Assembly (NCBI GenBank): GCA_945907065.1
Contig: CAMDSC010000008.1
Coordinates: forward strand, 30,973-94,972
DNA from: Chitinophaga pinensis
Lineage (GTDB): Bacteria > Bacteroidota > Bacteroidia > NS11-12g > UBA9320
Direction: 5' to 3'
DNA length: 64,000 nt
Below, piece after piece: positions 19,955 through 28,317 of this stretch. Position 1 is the first letter of the stretch; every line of letters begins with the position of its first letter. The position numbers were made by a program, and so were the translations under genes. The notes under the pieces are model-generated. The model made no database searches. It had not been told where the DNA came from and saw only the letters and a program-made list of their open reading frames with translations.

Positions 19955-20569
19955 GTGCTGGAGCCTTGTTATAAAAAAGATTGTTTAGAAGCCGGACTGG
20001 ATGAAGCCGGTAGAGGCTGTCTTGCAGGGCCGGTGTTTGCAGCGGCAGTTATTTTACCTCCTGCTTATAGCCATAATTTATTGCGTGATTCAAAGATGTT
20101 AAACCACAAACAAAGGGAACTTTTACGAAGTGAAATAGAAAAAAATGCTTTATGTTTTTCGGTAAATCCAGTGGATGAACAAACTATTGACAGCATCAAT
20201 ATTCTAAAAGCTTCAATAAAAGCCATGCATTTATCTGTTAAGGGGCTTTCAATAAAACCCGAACATTTGGCGGTAGATGGTAATTACTTTTTGCCTTATC
20301 CAACTATTGCTCACAGAACTTTTGTTAAAGGAGATAACCGGTTTATGAATATTGCCGCAGCTTCAATTTTGGCAAAAACCTATAGAGATGAATGGATGCA
20401 AAAACTTCATGCTGAGTATCCAGAATATAATTGGGCCGGGAATAAAGGGTATGGAACCAAAGCACATGTTGAAGCTATAAAAAAAAATGGACTTACCCCT
20501 TACCACCGCCGTTCATTTCAGGTAAAATCATTACTACAATATTCACTTTTTCAAAATCAAAGTTTATAA
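19955..20569 (+). CDS. rnhB: Ribonuclease HII
   Basis: Cuts RNA in RNA-DNA hybrids and removes single ribonucleotides from DNA. 204 residues. The catalytic acidic residues are in LEAGLDEAGRGCLAGPV (Asp and Glu), the later Asp in HLAVDGNYF, and the FVKGDNRFMNIAAASILAK block, typical of type 2 RNase H. The start is GTG at 19955; the gene's stop shares its last base with the ATG of the next gene (TAATG), so translational coupling is likely. A 20-base gap separates it from the divergent methyltransferase reading. Confidence 0.95.
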   Translation: MLEPCYKKDCLEAGLDEAGRGCLAGPVFAAAVILPPAYSHNLLRDSKMLNHKQRELLRSEIEKNALCFSVNPVDEQTIDSINILKASIKAMHLSVKGLSIKPEHLAVDGNYFLPYPTIAHRTFVKGDNRFMNIAAASILAKTYRDEWMQKLHAEYPEYNWAGNKGYGTKAHVEAIKKNGLTPYHRRSFQVKSLLQYSLFQNQSL

Positions 20570-21297
20570 TGAAACACATTTGCATATTTGCCCTTTTGCT
20601 TATCGCTTTTTTAAATATAAAAGCTCAGGGTCAATTCCTAGAATTTGGATTAGGAACAAAATACGATGTGTTTAAAATTAAACAACCCGAAAACGTATTT
20701 CAAAGAAATTTTGATTTGGGAGCTACTGCTTTTATTGCCTATGGCCGACCATTTATTAATAAACACGTTTTTTGGGAAGTGGGTTTAGCTACTAATAATT
20801 ATAAATTAAACTTTAAAGTAAAAGGTGACAGTGGCCTAATTTTTTCAAACCGCGAACTATTAAGTGTAATGCGAAGCAACCGATTATTTTTGAACGTAAT
20901 TCATTTAACAAAACAAATTAACTCAAAACTTTCATGGGCTAATACATTTGGAATTTCATTATTAGTTGGGGCTAAGAATCCGTATAATGTTATTTTGCAA
21001 CGCAGCAAGGAAATAGAAACGACTAAAGGTTCACAAAACGTTGATATCAAAATTAAAACTTATGGATTAACAGGAAGTGCCATATTAATTGGTGGCGGAA
21101 CAAAACTGTATTACCAAATAAATAAAGACATAAAGTTGGTAGCCAATTTAGCCTTTATTACTGGGTTGAGTGAACTAACCAAAGTAGATATAGATTATGT
21201 TTTTGGGTCAAATACTAATTTTAAAAAGGTGATATTTAGTTCCAACGGCTTTGCACCAATGTTTACGTTAGGAATAAAATATGATTTGAAGAAGTAA
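20569..21297 (+). CDS. Predicted outer-membrane beta-barrel protein, unknown function
   Basis: 242 residues with a signal peptide (FALLLIAFLNIKAQG). The mature part alternates short hydrophobic or aromatic strands with turns (QFLEFGLGTKYDVF, VFWEVGLATNNYKLNF, WANTFGISLLVGA, LTGSAILIGGGTKLYYQ) and ends in FTLGIKYDLKK, an aromatic-rich last strand as in porin-like barrels. Eight strands are likely. It starts on the last base of rnhB, so it is co-translated with it. I cannot assign a substrate; possibly a PorT/OmpW-like small barrel. Confidence 0.7.
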   Translation: MKHICIFALLLIAFLNIKAQGQFLEFGLGTKYDVFKIKQPENVFQRNFDLGATAFIAYGRPFINKHVFWEVGLATNNYKLNFKVKGDSGLIFSNRELLSVMRSNRLFLNVIHLTKQINSKLSWANTFGISLLVGAKNPYNVILQRSKEIETTKGSQNVDIKIKTYGLTGSAILIGGGTKLYYQINKDIKLVANLAFITGLSELTKVDIDYVFGSNTNFKKVIFSSNGFAPMFTLGIKYDLKK

Positions 21298-21331
21298 TCA
21301 AATTTACTAAACTAAACATCCCTAAATAATT

Positions 21332-21363
21332 TTTGAATACCTCCCTCCTTACCCGTAACTTCG
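21332..21363 (+). promoter_or_regulatory. Bacteroidota-type promoter for the thiolase gene
   Basis: TTTG at 21332-21335 and TAACTTCG at 21356-21363 are separated by 20 bases, matching the -33/-7 spacing of the Bacteroidota housekeeping sigma factor. The -7 box ends 19 bases before the thiolase ATG. This is the best promoter match in the window. Confidence 0.55.
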
Positions 21364-21382
21364 CGTCAAAATTTAAAAAAAA

Positions 21383-22564
21383 ATGCAAGACGTATATATT
21401 GTATCAGCCGTTCGTACTCCTATTGGAAGTTTTATGGGAAGTTTATCTTCCGTTCCTGCTCCTAAATTGGGTGCTGCAGCTATTAGAGGAGCTTTATCTA
21501 AAATTGGATTAAACCCAAATGAAGTAAATGAAGTGGTAATGGGCTGTGTATTACAAGCTGGTGTTGGACAGGCTCCTGCACGCCAGGCTGCTATTTATGC
21601 GGGTTTGCCGGAGAGTGTAATTTGTACTACCATAAATAAAGTGTGTGCCAGTGGTATGAAATCCATTGCTTACGGTGCACAAGCCATTATGCTGGGACAA
21701 GCCGACGTGGTAATAGCGGGTGGTATGGAAAATATGAGTATGGTTCCTCATTATTTAATGGGGTCACGTGGGGGTTATAAATACGGAAATGTGAATGTTA
21801 TTGACGGACTGCAATTTGATGGTTTGACAAATGTTTACGACCAACAAATGATGGGAAGTTGCGCAGAATTGTGTGCTGAAGAATATGGTTTTACTCGCGA
21901 AATGCAAGATGAATTTGCCATTGAATCATATAAGCGTTCTGCTAAAGCTTGGGAATCAGGAAATTTTAAAGAAGAAGTTGTGCCTGTTGAAATTCCTCAG
22001 CGCAAAGGTGACCCGTTTTTATTTATTGAAGATGAAGAATATAAAAATGTGAAGTTTGATAAAATACCAGGACTTAATCCTGTATTTAAAAAAGACGGAA
22101 CGGTAACTGCAGCCAATGCAAGTACTATGAATGACGGAGCAGCAGCTTTAATATTAATGAGCAAAGCCAAAATGGAAAAATTAGGCCTAACTCCTCTTGC
22201 TAAAATAGCAGGATTTGCAGATGCAGCACAAGCCCCTGTTTTGTTTACAACAACTCCTTCGTTGGCATTGCCTAAAGCGGCTGAAAGAGCCGGTATAAAT
22301 ATTTCTGAAATTGATTTTTTTGAACTAAATGAAGCCTTTGCTGTTGTAGGTTTAGCCAATAATAAATTAATGAATTTGGATGCTGTCAAAGTGAACGTTA
22401 ATGGCGGAGCAGTTTCATTGGGTCATCCATTGGGTTGTTCTGGTGCAAGAGTTATTGTTACACTTATCAATGTATTGAAACAAAATAAGGGTAAATTTGG
22501 TGGAGCTGCAATATGCAATGGTGGCGGTGGTGCAAGTGCAATGGTTATTGAGAATATTTATTAA
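21383..22564 (+). CDS. Acetyl-CoA acetyltransferase (thiolase)
   Basis: Condenses two acetyl-CoA or cleaves acetoacetyl-CoA. 393 residues, the standard length of type II biosynthetic thiolases. The acyl-accepting Cys88 is in NKVCASGMKS, the catalytic His in GGAVSLGHPLGCSGAR and the second Cys in AAICNGGGGASAM; NEAFAV is also present. It stands alone with its own promoter, so the pathway (ketone-body or fatty acid breakdown, or an isoprenoid route) cannot be read from neighbours. The acyl-CoA dehydrogenase at 41867 is a possible partner in beta-oxidation. Confidence 0.93.
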   Translation: MQDVYIVSAVRTPIGSFMGSLSSVPAPKLGAAAIRGALSKIGLNPNEVNEVVMGCVLQAGVGQAPARQAAIYAGLPESVICTTINKVCASGMKSIAYGAQAIMLGQADVVIAGGMENMSMVPHYLMGSRGGYKYGNVNVIDGLQFDGLTNVYDQQMMGSCAELCAEEYGFTREMQDEFAIESYKRSAKAWESGNFKEEVVPVEIPQRKGDPFLFIEDEEYKNVKFDKIPGLNPVFKKDGTVTAANASTMNDGAAALILMSKAKMEKLGLTPLAKIAGFADAAQAPVLFTTTPSLALPKAAERAGINISEIDFFELNEAFAVVGLANNKLMNLDAVKVNVNGGAVSLGHPLGCSGARVIVTLINVLKQNKGKFGGAAICNGGGGASAMVIENIY

Positions 22565-22569
22565 GCTAA

Positions 22570-22585
22570 AAGTTAAAAACTAAAA
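22570..22585 (+). repeat. Copy of the AAGTTAAAAACTAAAA intergenic repeat
   Basis: Exact 16-base match six bases after the thiolase stop codon; other copies are at 10705 and 24128-24186. The remaining part of the 153-base gap up to 22717 shows no other element. Confidence 0.5.
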
Positions 22586-22717
22586 ATAAAGTCTTATTTC
22601 TTTTTTTTACTAAGTTGGGATTTTGGCAAGCCAAATAGAATGGTTATTCGATGGAAATTAATCTTATGGACTTAAATATCGAACACTAAATACATTAATA
22701 TTACCGTTTAAAACAAA

Positions 22718-23584
22718 ATGAGGTTATTTATATCCCTATTATTTTCAATCTCTGTAACCGCTTCATTTGCAAAAATAAAAGCTGTAAAAGACACAACAAA
22801 TTTTGACTCCATTCGCAATTATGAATATGAATTAGAAGGGTTAAGTAATAATATTATTAATGGTGAAGATCAAGCTACCCGAATTACAAGCACCTATTAT
22901 TTTATTCAAACTCTTAAAAAAGCTTTAAGAATTAATAATTCGTTCAATTATCCGTTTTCAACTCTAAAAACAGTTTCTATAATAAAACCGGAGGATAATA
23001 AATTTAGAATATTCACATGGAATTTACCACTCGACAGTTCTAAATACTTGTATTTTGGAGTAATTCAAATGAATGTAAAAGATACTTTTCAAATATTTGG
23101 GTTATACGACAGCAGTAATTTTGTAACAAATCCAAGTTATGCAATTCTAGATAATCGCCATTGGATGGGAGCTTTGTACTACCAAATTCACACGTTTAAA
23201 CATAAAAAGAAAACCCAATATATGCTTTTGGGATGGGATGGTGAAGATGCAAAATTGAATAAGAAATTAATTGATGTTTTATGGTTTGATAATGCCGGAC
23301 AACCAAAATTTGGAGCGCCGGTTTTTGATAATGGTGGCGATATTCAGAGTCGAATGATATTTACTTTTGCTGATGAAGCCGTAATGAGTTTACGCTATGA
23401 AAAGGATGAAAATAGTGTAGTTTTTTCAAATATGGTTCCTCCTAACCCTTTACAAAAAGGAATGTTTCAATATTATTTACCCGATGGAACTTACGATTTT
23501 TTTAAGCTTCAAAAAGGCTTTTGGGTCAGATATGAATATCTTTTTAAAGATGCTAAAGACCCTCGACTTTATCGAAAAGAATAA
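22718..23584 (+). CDS. Conserved secreted protein of unknown function
   Basis: 288 residues. A signal peptide (SLLFSISVTASFAK) is followed by a soluble domain with no known catalytic motif. It has recognisable conserved-looking blocks: KFRIFTWNLPLDSSKYLYFGVIQ (cited in part), HWMGALYYQIHTFKHKKKTQYMLLGWDG and MSLRYEKDENSVVFSNM. Proteins of this kind are widespread in Bacteroidota and usually annotated hypothetical. No lipobox and no T9SS tail, so it is probably periplasmic. It ends 50 bases before a small membrane protein in the same direction. Confidence 0.7.
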   Translation: MRLFISLLFSISVTASFAKIKAVKDTTNFDSIRNYEYELEGLSNNIINGEDQATRITSTYYFIQTLKKALRINNSFNYPFSTLKTVSIIKPEDNKFRIFTWNLPLDSSKYLYFGVIQMNVKDTFQIFGLYDSSNFVTNPSYAILDNRHWMGALYYQIHTFKHKKKTQYMLLGWDGEDAKLNKKLIDVLWFDNAGQPKFGAPVFDNGGDIQSRMIFTFADEAVMSLRYEKDENSVVFSNMVPPNPLQKGMFQYYLPDGTYDFFKLQKGFWVRYEYLFKDAKDPRLYRKE

Positions 23585-23634
23585 TAACTAAAAATTAATC
23601 ATTCTACCCTATTTTTGAAACCATTAGTATAAAC

Positions 23635-24102
23635 ATGGAAATTTCAAACACAATACTTCATTATTCTCACAACATTTTACGCTGGGCCCTTCTGATAGCA
23701 GGATTTTTGGCTATTTATTTAGCTTTTACAGGGGTAAACGGAAAACGAACTTGGGAATCAAAAGACAATAAAGCAGGAATGTGGTTTGTGTTATTTTGCC
23801 ACCTTCAATTACTTTTAGGATTTATACTTTATTTCTATTTGGGCAAATACACTATGTTTTCGGACATGGCTACAAATATGAAAGACCCTGAAATTCGTTA
23901 TTGGGGAATGGAACATTTATTAGGAAATATAATAGCCGTAGCTCTTATTCAATATGGCAGAATAGCTTCCAAGAAAGCCGCAACCGATTTGGCTAAACAT
24001 AGAAAAGCATTAATTTGGTTTACTGTAGGGTTATTAATTTTGTTGGTTAATATTCCATGGCCTTGGACAAAAATTAGCGCAGCCATTTTTCCTGGAATGT
24101 AA
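23635..24102 (+). CDS. Four-helix membrane protein (cytochrome b-like, unknown)
   Basis: 155 residues with four predicted membrane segments (about 14-33, 48-70, 92-110 and 124-142). It begins MEISNTILHYSHNILRWALL, has histidines at the membrane edges (H9, H12, and others in FCHLQLL and GMEHLLGN) and the strongly conserved-looking NIPWPW near the end. The paired helix histidines could bind haem, and similar Bacteroidota proteins are sometimes labelled cytochrome B, but the evidence is weak. Followed by a symmetrical hairpin shared with the convergent dtd gene. Confidence 0.68.
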   Translation: MEISNTILHYSHNILRWALLIAGFLAIYLAFTGVNGKRTWESKDNKAGMWFVLFCHLQLLLGFILYFYLGKYTMFSDMATNMKDPEIRYWGMEHLLGNIIAVALIQYGRIASKKAATDLAKHRKALIWFTVGLLILLVNIPWPWTKISAAIFPGM

Positions 24103-24127
24103 TTTTTAGTTTAAAGTTAACAACTAA

Positions 24128-24186
24128 AAGTTAAAAACTAAAAATAAGAGAGTGTTAAAAAACTTATAACTTTTAGTTTTTAACTT
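24128..24186. terminator. Bidirectional hairpin built from two inverted copies of a dispersed repeat
   Basis: AAGTTAAAAACTAAAA (24128-24143) is followed 27 bases later by its exact reverse complement (24171-24186). It lies between convergent genes (stops at 24102 and 24185) and probably ends transcription from both sides. The stem is A/T-rich, so its strength is uncertain. Confidence 0.55.
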
Positions 24187-24637
24187 ATAACTTATTTTTC
24201 GAGTCCATCCAAATAGTAACAGGGCCATCATTTACTAAAGCTATTTTCATATCAGCACCAAAGGTTCCTGTTTCAATAGGTTTTTTAAGAAGTTGTTCAA
24301 GTTGTTTCACAAATTTTTCATAAAAAGGGATTGCAATTTCTGGCCGGGCAGCTTGAATATAGGAAGGACGGTTTCCTTTTTTTGTGCTTGCATGAAGTGT
24401 AAACTGGCTAACAACTAGGATTTCGCCATTAATATCTTTTACTGAAAGGTTCATAATTCCTTGTTCATCATTAAAAACTCTAAGGTTTACAATTTTATTG
24501 GTCAACCATTCTATATCTTCATTTGTATCTGTTTCCTCAATGCCTACAAATATTAATAACCCTTTGTGAATATTAGCTTTGATTTTAAAATCAATTTCTA
24601 CCGAAGCTCCGTTTACTCTTTGAATTAAAATTCTCAT
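24185..24637 (-). CDS. dtd: D-aminoacyl-tRNA deacylase
   Basis: Removes D-amino acids (and glycine) mischarged on tRNA, keeping D-residues out of proteins. 150 residues, the standard length. The two hallmark motifs are both present: SQFTL (residues about 77-81) and NDGPVTIWMDS (the Gly-cisPro-type loop). The N-terminus MRILIQRVNGASVEID is typical. A single gene, convergent with the small membrane protein gene and divergent from the SPFH gene. Confidence 0.95.
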   Translation of the reverse strand: MRILIQRVNGASVEIDFKIKANIHKGLLIFVGIEETDTNEDIEWLTNKIVNLRVFNDEQGIMNLSVKDINGEILVVSQFTLHASTKKGNRPSYIQAARPEIAIPFYEKFVKQLEQLLKKPIETGTFGADMKIALVNDGPVTIWMDSKNKL

Positions 24638-24701
24638 TATCGGTCGAAAATAAATGATTATCTTATTTCATTACCATTAATATTGTAAATAAAAAAAAAC
24701 T

Positions 24702-25601
24702 ATGTTCCTAATTTTCCTTGGCATAATTGCCCTCGTTGTTTACAGTTTTTTTGGCAAGTTAATTCTTAACCCTCAAATAGGTAAAGGGATTCAAATTGCA
24801 GGTGTTGTATTTATTGCAGCAGGTTTGTTTGCTTCAAGTGTTAAGCAAATTAATCCTGGCGAAGTAGGTGTTAAAATTTTGTTTGGTAAAGTACAAAACG
24901 ACGTACTTGAAAGTGGTTTGCATTTTATTAATCCCGTTTTAGAACTTCAAAAATTGGATATTAAAACGCAAAACTATACCATGAGCGGCGTTCATGATGA
25001 AGGTGACCAAGCAGGAGACGACGCCATACGAGTATTAAGCGCTGATGGATTGGAAGTGATTATTGATCTTACAGTTTTGTACCGTGTAATACCATCCGAG
25101 GCTCCAAATATTATTAGAAAACTTGGAACGGATTATACCAATAGAGTAGTTAGACCAATTACAAGGACTAAGATAAGAGACAATGCTGTTTATTATGATG
25201 CTGTGTCATTATATTCAAAAAAACGGGATGAATTTCAGGTACGAATTTTTAAAAGTATTGAAAGTGATTTTAAAAAAAGAGGATTATTGTTAGAACAACT
25301 TTTAGTTAGAAATATTACTCTTCCCCAATCGGTAAAAACCACTATTGAATCAAAAATAAACGCCGAACAAGATGCCCAAAAAATGCAGTTTGTATTGCAA
25401 AAAGAAAAACAGGAAGCTGAGCGTAAAAGAGTAGAAGCTCTAGGTATAGCTGATTATCAGCGAATCATAAGCACAAGTCTTACTGATAATCAGATTAAGT
25501 ATGAAATGATAAAAGCTTATAAAGAAATGGCTACATCCCCAAATGCTAAAATGATTATAATGGGTGATGGAAAATCACCGGTTATTCTCGATGCCAAGTA
25601 G
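24702..25601 (+). CDS. Prohibitin/SPFH-domain membrane protein
   Basis: 299 residues. Two N-terminal membrane segments (about 1-18 and 29-45) are followed by an SPFH/band-7 domain (INPGEVGVKILFGKV ... GLHFINPVLELQKLDIKTQ) and a long charged coiled coil (AEQDAQKMQFVLQKEKQEAERKRVEALG, cited in part). Prohibitin-like proteins form large rings at the inner membrane and act with proteases such as FtsH in membrane quality control. No NfeD or FtsH gene is adjacent. Function inferred from family only. Confidence 0.85.
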   Translation: MFLIFLGIIALVVYSFFGKLILNPQIGKGIQIAGVVFIAAGLFASSVKQINPGEVGVKILFGKVQNDVLESGLHFINPVLELQKLDIKTQNYTMSGVHDEGDQAGDDAIRVLSADGLEVIIDLTVLYRVIPSEAPNIIRKLGTDYTNRVVRPITRTKIRDNAVYYDAVSLYSKKRDEFQVRIFKSIESDFKKRGLLLEQLLVRNITLPQSVKTTIESKINAEQDAQKMQFVLQKEKQEAERKRVEALGIADYQRIISTSLTDNQIKYEMIKAYKEMATSPNAKMIIMGDGKSPVILDAK

Positions 25602-25612
25602 TTTTGGTAAGG

Positions 25613-25628
25613 GTTCAAAATTTTGAAC
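25613..25628. other. 16-base perfect palindrome between the SPFH gene and plsY
   Basis: GTTCAAAATTTTGAAC, 11 bases after the SPFH stop codon and 68 bases before the plsY ATG. There is no T-run, so a terminator is unlikely; it could be a dimeric regulator site or chance. Confidence 0.4.
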
Positions 25629-25695
25629 ACCTTCCAAAGTTACCTTATTATTAATTTTACATAAAAATAGTGTAAAATTGCACGCTCAATAATTG

Positions 25696-26331
25696 ATGGA
25701 GACCCTTATAATTATCACTTTTAGTATTCTTTCTTATTTATTAGGTTCATTGCCTAGTTCTTTATGGATAAGCGGTGCTTTTCACGGACTTGATATTCGC
25801 GAACACGGTTCAGGAAACGCAGGAGCTACCAATACCTTTCGGGTTTTGGGTAGTAAAACCGGACTTATTGTTTTATTTCTGGATGTATTAAAAGGTGTAA
25901 CTGCTGCCAGTTTGGTTTTGTTTTTAGGCAGTATTGTTCATGGTACCGATAGGTACATCAATATTCAATTACTTTTTGGACTTTGTGCCGTTTTAGGGCA
26001 TTTGTTTCCCGTATATGAAAATTTTAAAGGAGGAAAAGGCATTGCTACACTTTTGGGTATGGCCATAGGAATTGATTATGCCTTAGCTTTAGCCTGTATT
26101 GCCTTATTTTTGATTGTTTTAATTTCTACCCGATACGTTTCTTTAAGTTCAATATTAGCCACGGTTGCATTTCCTGTGTTTGCTATTTTTATTTTTAAAC
26201 GGGATGAGCCTTTGTTGATTGCTTTTGGGATTGTAGCTATTATAATTGTAATTTTGACTCACCAAAAAAACATTAAGAAATTGTGGTTTGGTGAAGAGAA
26301 TAAAGCCAATTTGTTTAAAAAAAAAGCCTAA
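25696..26331 (+). CDS. plsY: Acyl-phosphate:glycerol-3-phosphate acyltransferase PlsY
   Basis: Transfers an acyl group from acyl-phosphate to glycerol-3-phosphate, the first membrane step of phospholipid synthesis. 211 residues from the ATG at 25696 (a TTG directly before it is less likely), with five to seven hydrophobic segments. The three PlsY motifs are visible: LGSLPSSLWIS, REHGSGNAGATNTFRVLG and FKGGKGIATLLG. The clpS ATG follows the stop codon with no gap, so the two are probably co-transcribed. Confidence 0.94.
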   Translation: METLIIITFSILSYLLGSLPSSLWISGAFHGLDIREHGSGNAGATNTFRVLGSKTGLIVLFLDVLKGVTAASLVLFLGSIVHGTDRYINIQLLFGLCAVLGHLFPVYENFKGGKGIATLLGMAIGIDYALALACIALFLIVLISTRYVSLSSILATVAFPVFAIFIFKRDEPLLIAFGIVAIIIVILTHQKNIKKLWFGEENKANLFKKKA

Positions 26332-26619
26332 ATGAGTTTTAGTAATAGCAAAACCGAATTAGAAGAAGAAGTTATTTCGTTGGAAGACCTAATTGGTACT
26401 TATAATATCATTTTATATAACGACGATATAAATACCTTTGATTGGGTGATAGATAGTCTTGTAGATCTTTGCGACCACACACTGGAACAGGCTGAACAAT
26501 GTGCCTTATTGGTGCATTACAAAGGCAAGTGCCAGGTAAAAAGCGGTTCATACAACGAATTAAAACCTATTTGTGAAGCCTTGTTAGATAGAGGCCTTTC
26601 AGCTAAACTAGAAGATTAA
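26332..26619 (+). CDS. clpS: ATP-dependent Clp protease adaptor ClpS
   Basis: Delivers N-degron substrates to ClpAP or ClpCP. 95 residues with the ClpS core IILYNDDINTFDWVIDSL (Asn-Asp that grip the N-terminal residue), CALLVHYKGKCQVKSGSY (the HxxG-like KGKC loop) and a C-terminal L-D-R-G-L-S-A helix. Starts immediately after plsY. The rhomboid gene follows after a 124-base gap that holds a REP-like repeat. Confidence 0.92.
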   Translation: MSFSNSKTELEEEVISLEDLIGTYNIILYNDDINTFDWVIDSLVDLCDHTLEQAEQCALLVHYKGKCQVKSGSYNELKPICEALLDRGLSAKLED

Positions 26620-26627
26620 AAGTACTT

Positions 26628-26698
26628 TTTTGTCATGCTGACGAAGGAAGCCTCTTTAATATACCCTTTTAGATTCCTTGTACCTCAGAATTACAAAT
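26628..26698 (+). repeat. REP-like imperfect inverted repeat
   Basis: The ends TTTTGTCATGCTGA...GAAGGAAGC and ATTCCTTG...CTCAGAATTACAAAT form a diverged inverted repeat of about 70 bases. The TGTCATGCTGA...GAAGGAAGC arm resembles a class of short intergenic repeats I know from Bacteroidota genomes. It fills most of the clpS-rhomboid gap and is probably an old non-autonomous mobile element. Confidence 0.5.
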
Positions 26699-26743
26699 CA
26701 TTTTCAAATTTTCAAATTGACCAATTTTTAAATTAATTAACGA

Positions 26744-28141
26744 ATGCCCTCCTACTCTATCCAAGCCGATTTTGAAAACATTGATTCGCCTGAGCTGATA
26801 GCCGCTTCTCTGGCTATTTTGCAAAAGGAAAACTGGATTATAAAAAATTATAATTCTGAGTTTCTTACTGCTGAAAAAGAAACGGATATTAATCAAAAGG
26901 CACAATTAACAATATCGGTATTAAAAAACGAAGTTACCATTACGTGTGACTCTGATTTAGCGGAACAAGCCAATCAGTTTATTGTAGATTCATTTGCTGA
27001 AAACCTTAATAAATTTGTTGCTTCTCCCTCTTTTGATAATAAAGTTAGAAACCTAAAGCACCATTATTTTATGGATAATCCTTTGCAGGATTCAGAAGAA
27101 GTAGCTACTAAAAATTCTGATAATTCAATTGCGAGCACTGTATTTAGTTTTAGTAAAAATTTTAGGGTTACACCGGCCATTATACTTTTAAATGTTTTGG
27201 TTTTTGTGGCAATGGTGATTACTGGTGTTAGTTTTATGTCACCCGATACAGCTGATATTATGAAATGGGGGGCCAATTTTAGGTCATCGGTTTTGCAAGG
27301 CGAATGGTGGCGACTCATCACCTGTTGCTTTATTCATATTGGCATCATTCATATTTTGTTCAACATGTGGGCCCTTTATAATATCGGTGTGTTTTTGGAA
27401 CGGATGATTGGCAGTTGGCGATTTGCTTTTGCCTATACCATTGCAGGATTGGCAGGAAGTTTAAACAGTATTGTGTTTCATTATGCCACTCCTAGCGCCG
27501 GAGCTTCAGGGGCAATTTTTGGAATGTTTGGTTTGTTTTTGGCGTTGCTCACCACCAATATTTTAGAAAAAGGGTTTCGTAAATCTATGCTGCAAAGTAT
27601 TGTACCAATGATACTTCTTAATTTATTGATAGGTACTTCGGCCATGATTGATAATGCGGGTCATATTGGAGGATTAATAGCGGGATTAATTTGCGGTTAT
27701 TTATACGCATGGCATTATAAATATCCGTTGAGCAAGTTTATCAATATTTTTTCGTTTGTGCTTCCTGCTGTTTTAATTATAGCTTCGAGTTTTGTTATTA
27801 ACCAAAAACTTCCTGACCCGTTTACAGCCTACGAAAAAATATTGGACAAGATCAGCGCCACTGAAAAGAGTGCTATGGCCTTGGAAGCCAAACCTAACTT
27901 TAACAATGATGATGCATTAAAACTTTGGGATACGGCCATTACCGAAATTAATAAAACTCAACAACTGGAGCTAAACACAAACGCTGAATTGCGAAACGAG
28001 CGCTTATTATTTTACCTTCAAAAACGAAGACAAGAAACCTTACTTTTAAAAAATCCTACTGAAAACGAATTCCTGATTAAACAAACCGGACAAAGCGTGG
28101 ATTCGATTTTGACGATTTTGAATAAAAAGGAAGAGGAGTAA
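26744..28141 (+). CDS. Rhomboid-family intramembrane serine protease
   Basis: Cleaves membrane proteins within or next to the bilayer. 465 residues. An N-terminal cytosolic domain (about 1-140) has no clear homology. The rhomboid core is at 145-345: WWRLITCCFIHIGIIHILFN gives the His and Asn of the oxyanion site, catalytic Ser255 lies in SAGASGAIFGMFG and catalytic His307 in NAGHIGGLIAG. A C-terminal soluble tail (about 360-465) is helical and charged. The extra N- and C-terminal regions make it longer than GlpG-type proteins. Substrates unknown. Confidence 0.92.
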   Translation: MPSYSIQADFENIDSPELIAASLAILQKENWIIKNYNSEFLTAEKETDINQKAQLTISVLKNEVTITCDSDLAEQANQFIVDSFAENLNKFVASPSFDNKVRNLKHHYFMDNPLQDSEEVATKNSDNSIASTVFSFSKNFRVTPAIILLNVLVFVAMVITGVSFMSPDTADIMKWGANFRSSVLQGEWWRLITCCFIHIGIIHILFNMWALYNIGVFLERMIGSWRFAFAYTIAGLAGSLNSIVFHYATPSAGASGAIFGMFGLFLALLTTNILEKGFRKSMLQSIVPMILLNLLIGTSAMIDNAGHIGGLIAGLICGYLYAWHYKYPLSKFINIFSFVLPAVLIIASSFVINQKLPDPFTAYEKILDKISATEKSAMALEAKPNFNNDDALKLWDTAITEINKTQQLELNTNAELRNERLLFYLQKRRQETLLLKNPTENEFLIKQTGQSVDSILTILNKKEEE

Positions 28142-28154
28142 GAATTAATTATAT

Positions 28155-28316
28155 TTAGAACAAAAATCTCGTTCCTAAAGTAAAATTTATTGCCGGTGGT
28201 ATATCCACATCTACCTTTATGACCCCAACATTTTAAACCGGAAGATTAAAATTCATATCTCCAAACACCTCCTTACTATTTGACTCCTTAGTCGATAATC
28301 CTAAATAGGTATAAAA
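28155..28316 (-). pseudogene. Remnant of an outer-membrane protein C-terminus
   Basis: On the minus strand one frame reads like the last strands of a beta-barrel: NFYTYLGLSTKE ... VFGDMNFNLPV, a TAA stop, then NVGVIKVDVDIPPAINFTLG and TRFLF followed by a stop. The ending in an amphipathic strand with terminal Phe is characteristic of outer-membrane proteins. There is no start and one internal stop, so it is a decayed gene tail directly downstream of the NRAMP gene. It accounts for most of the 176-base gap. Confidence 0.5.
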
Positions 28317-28317
28317 A

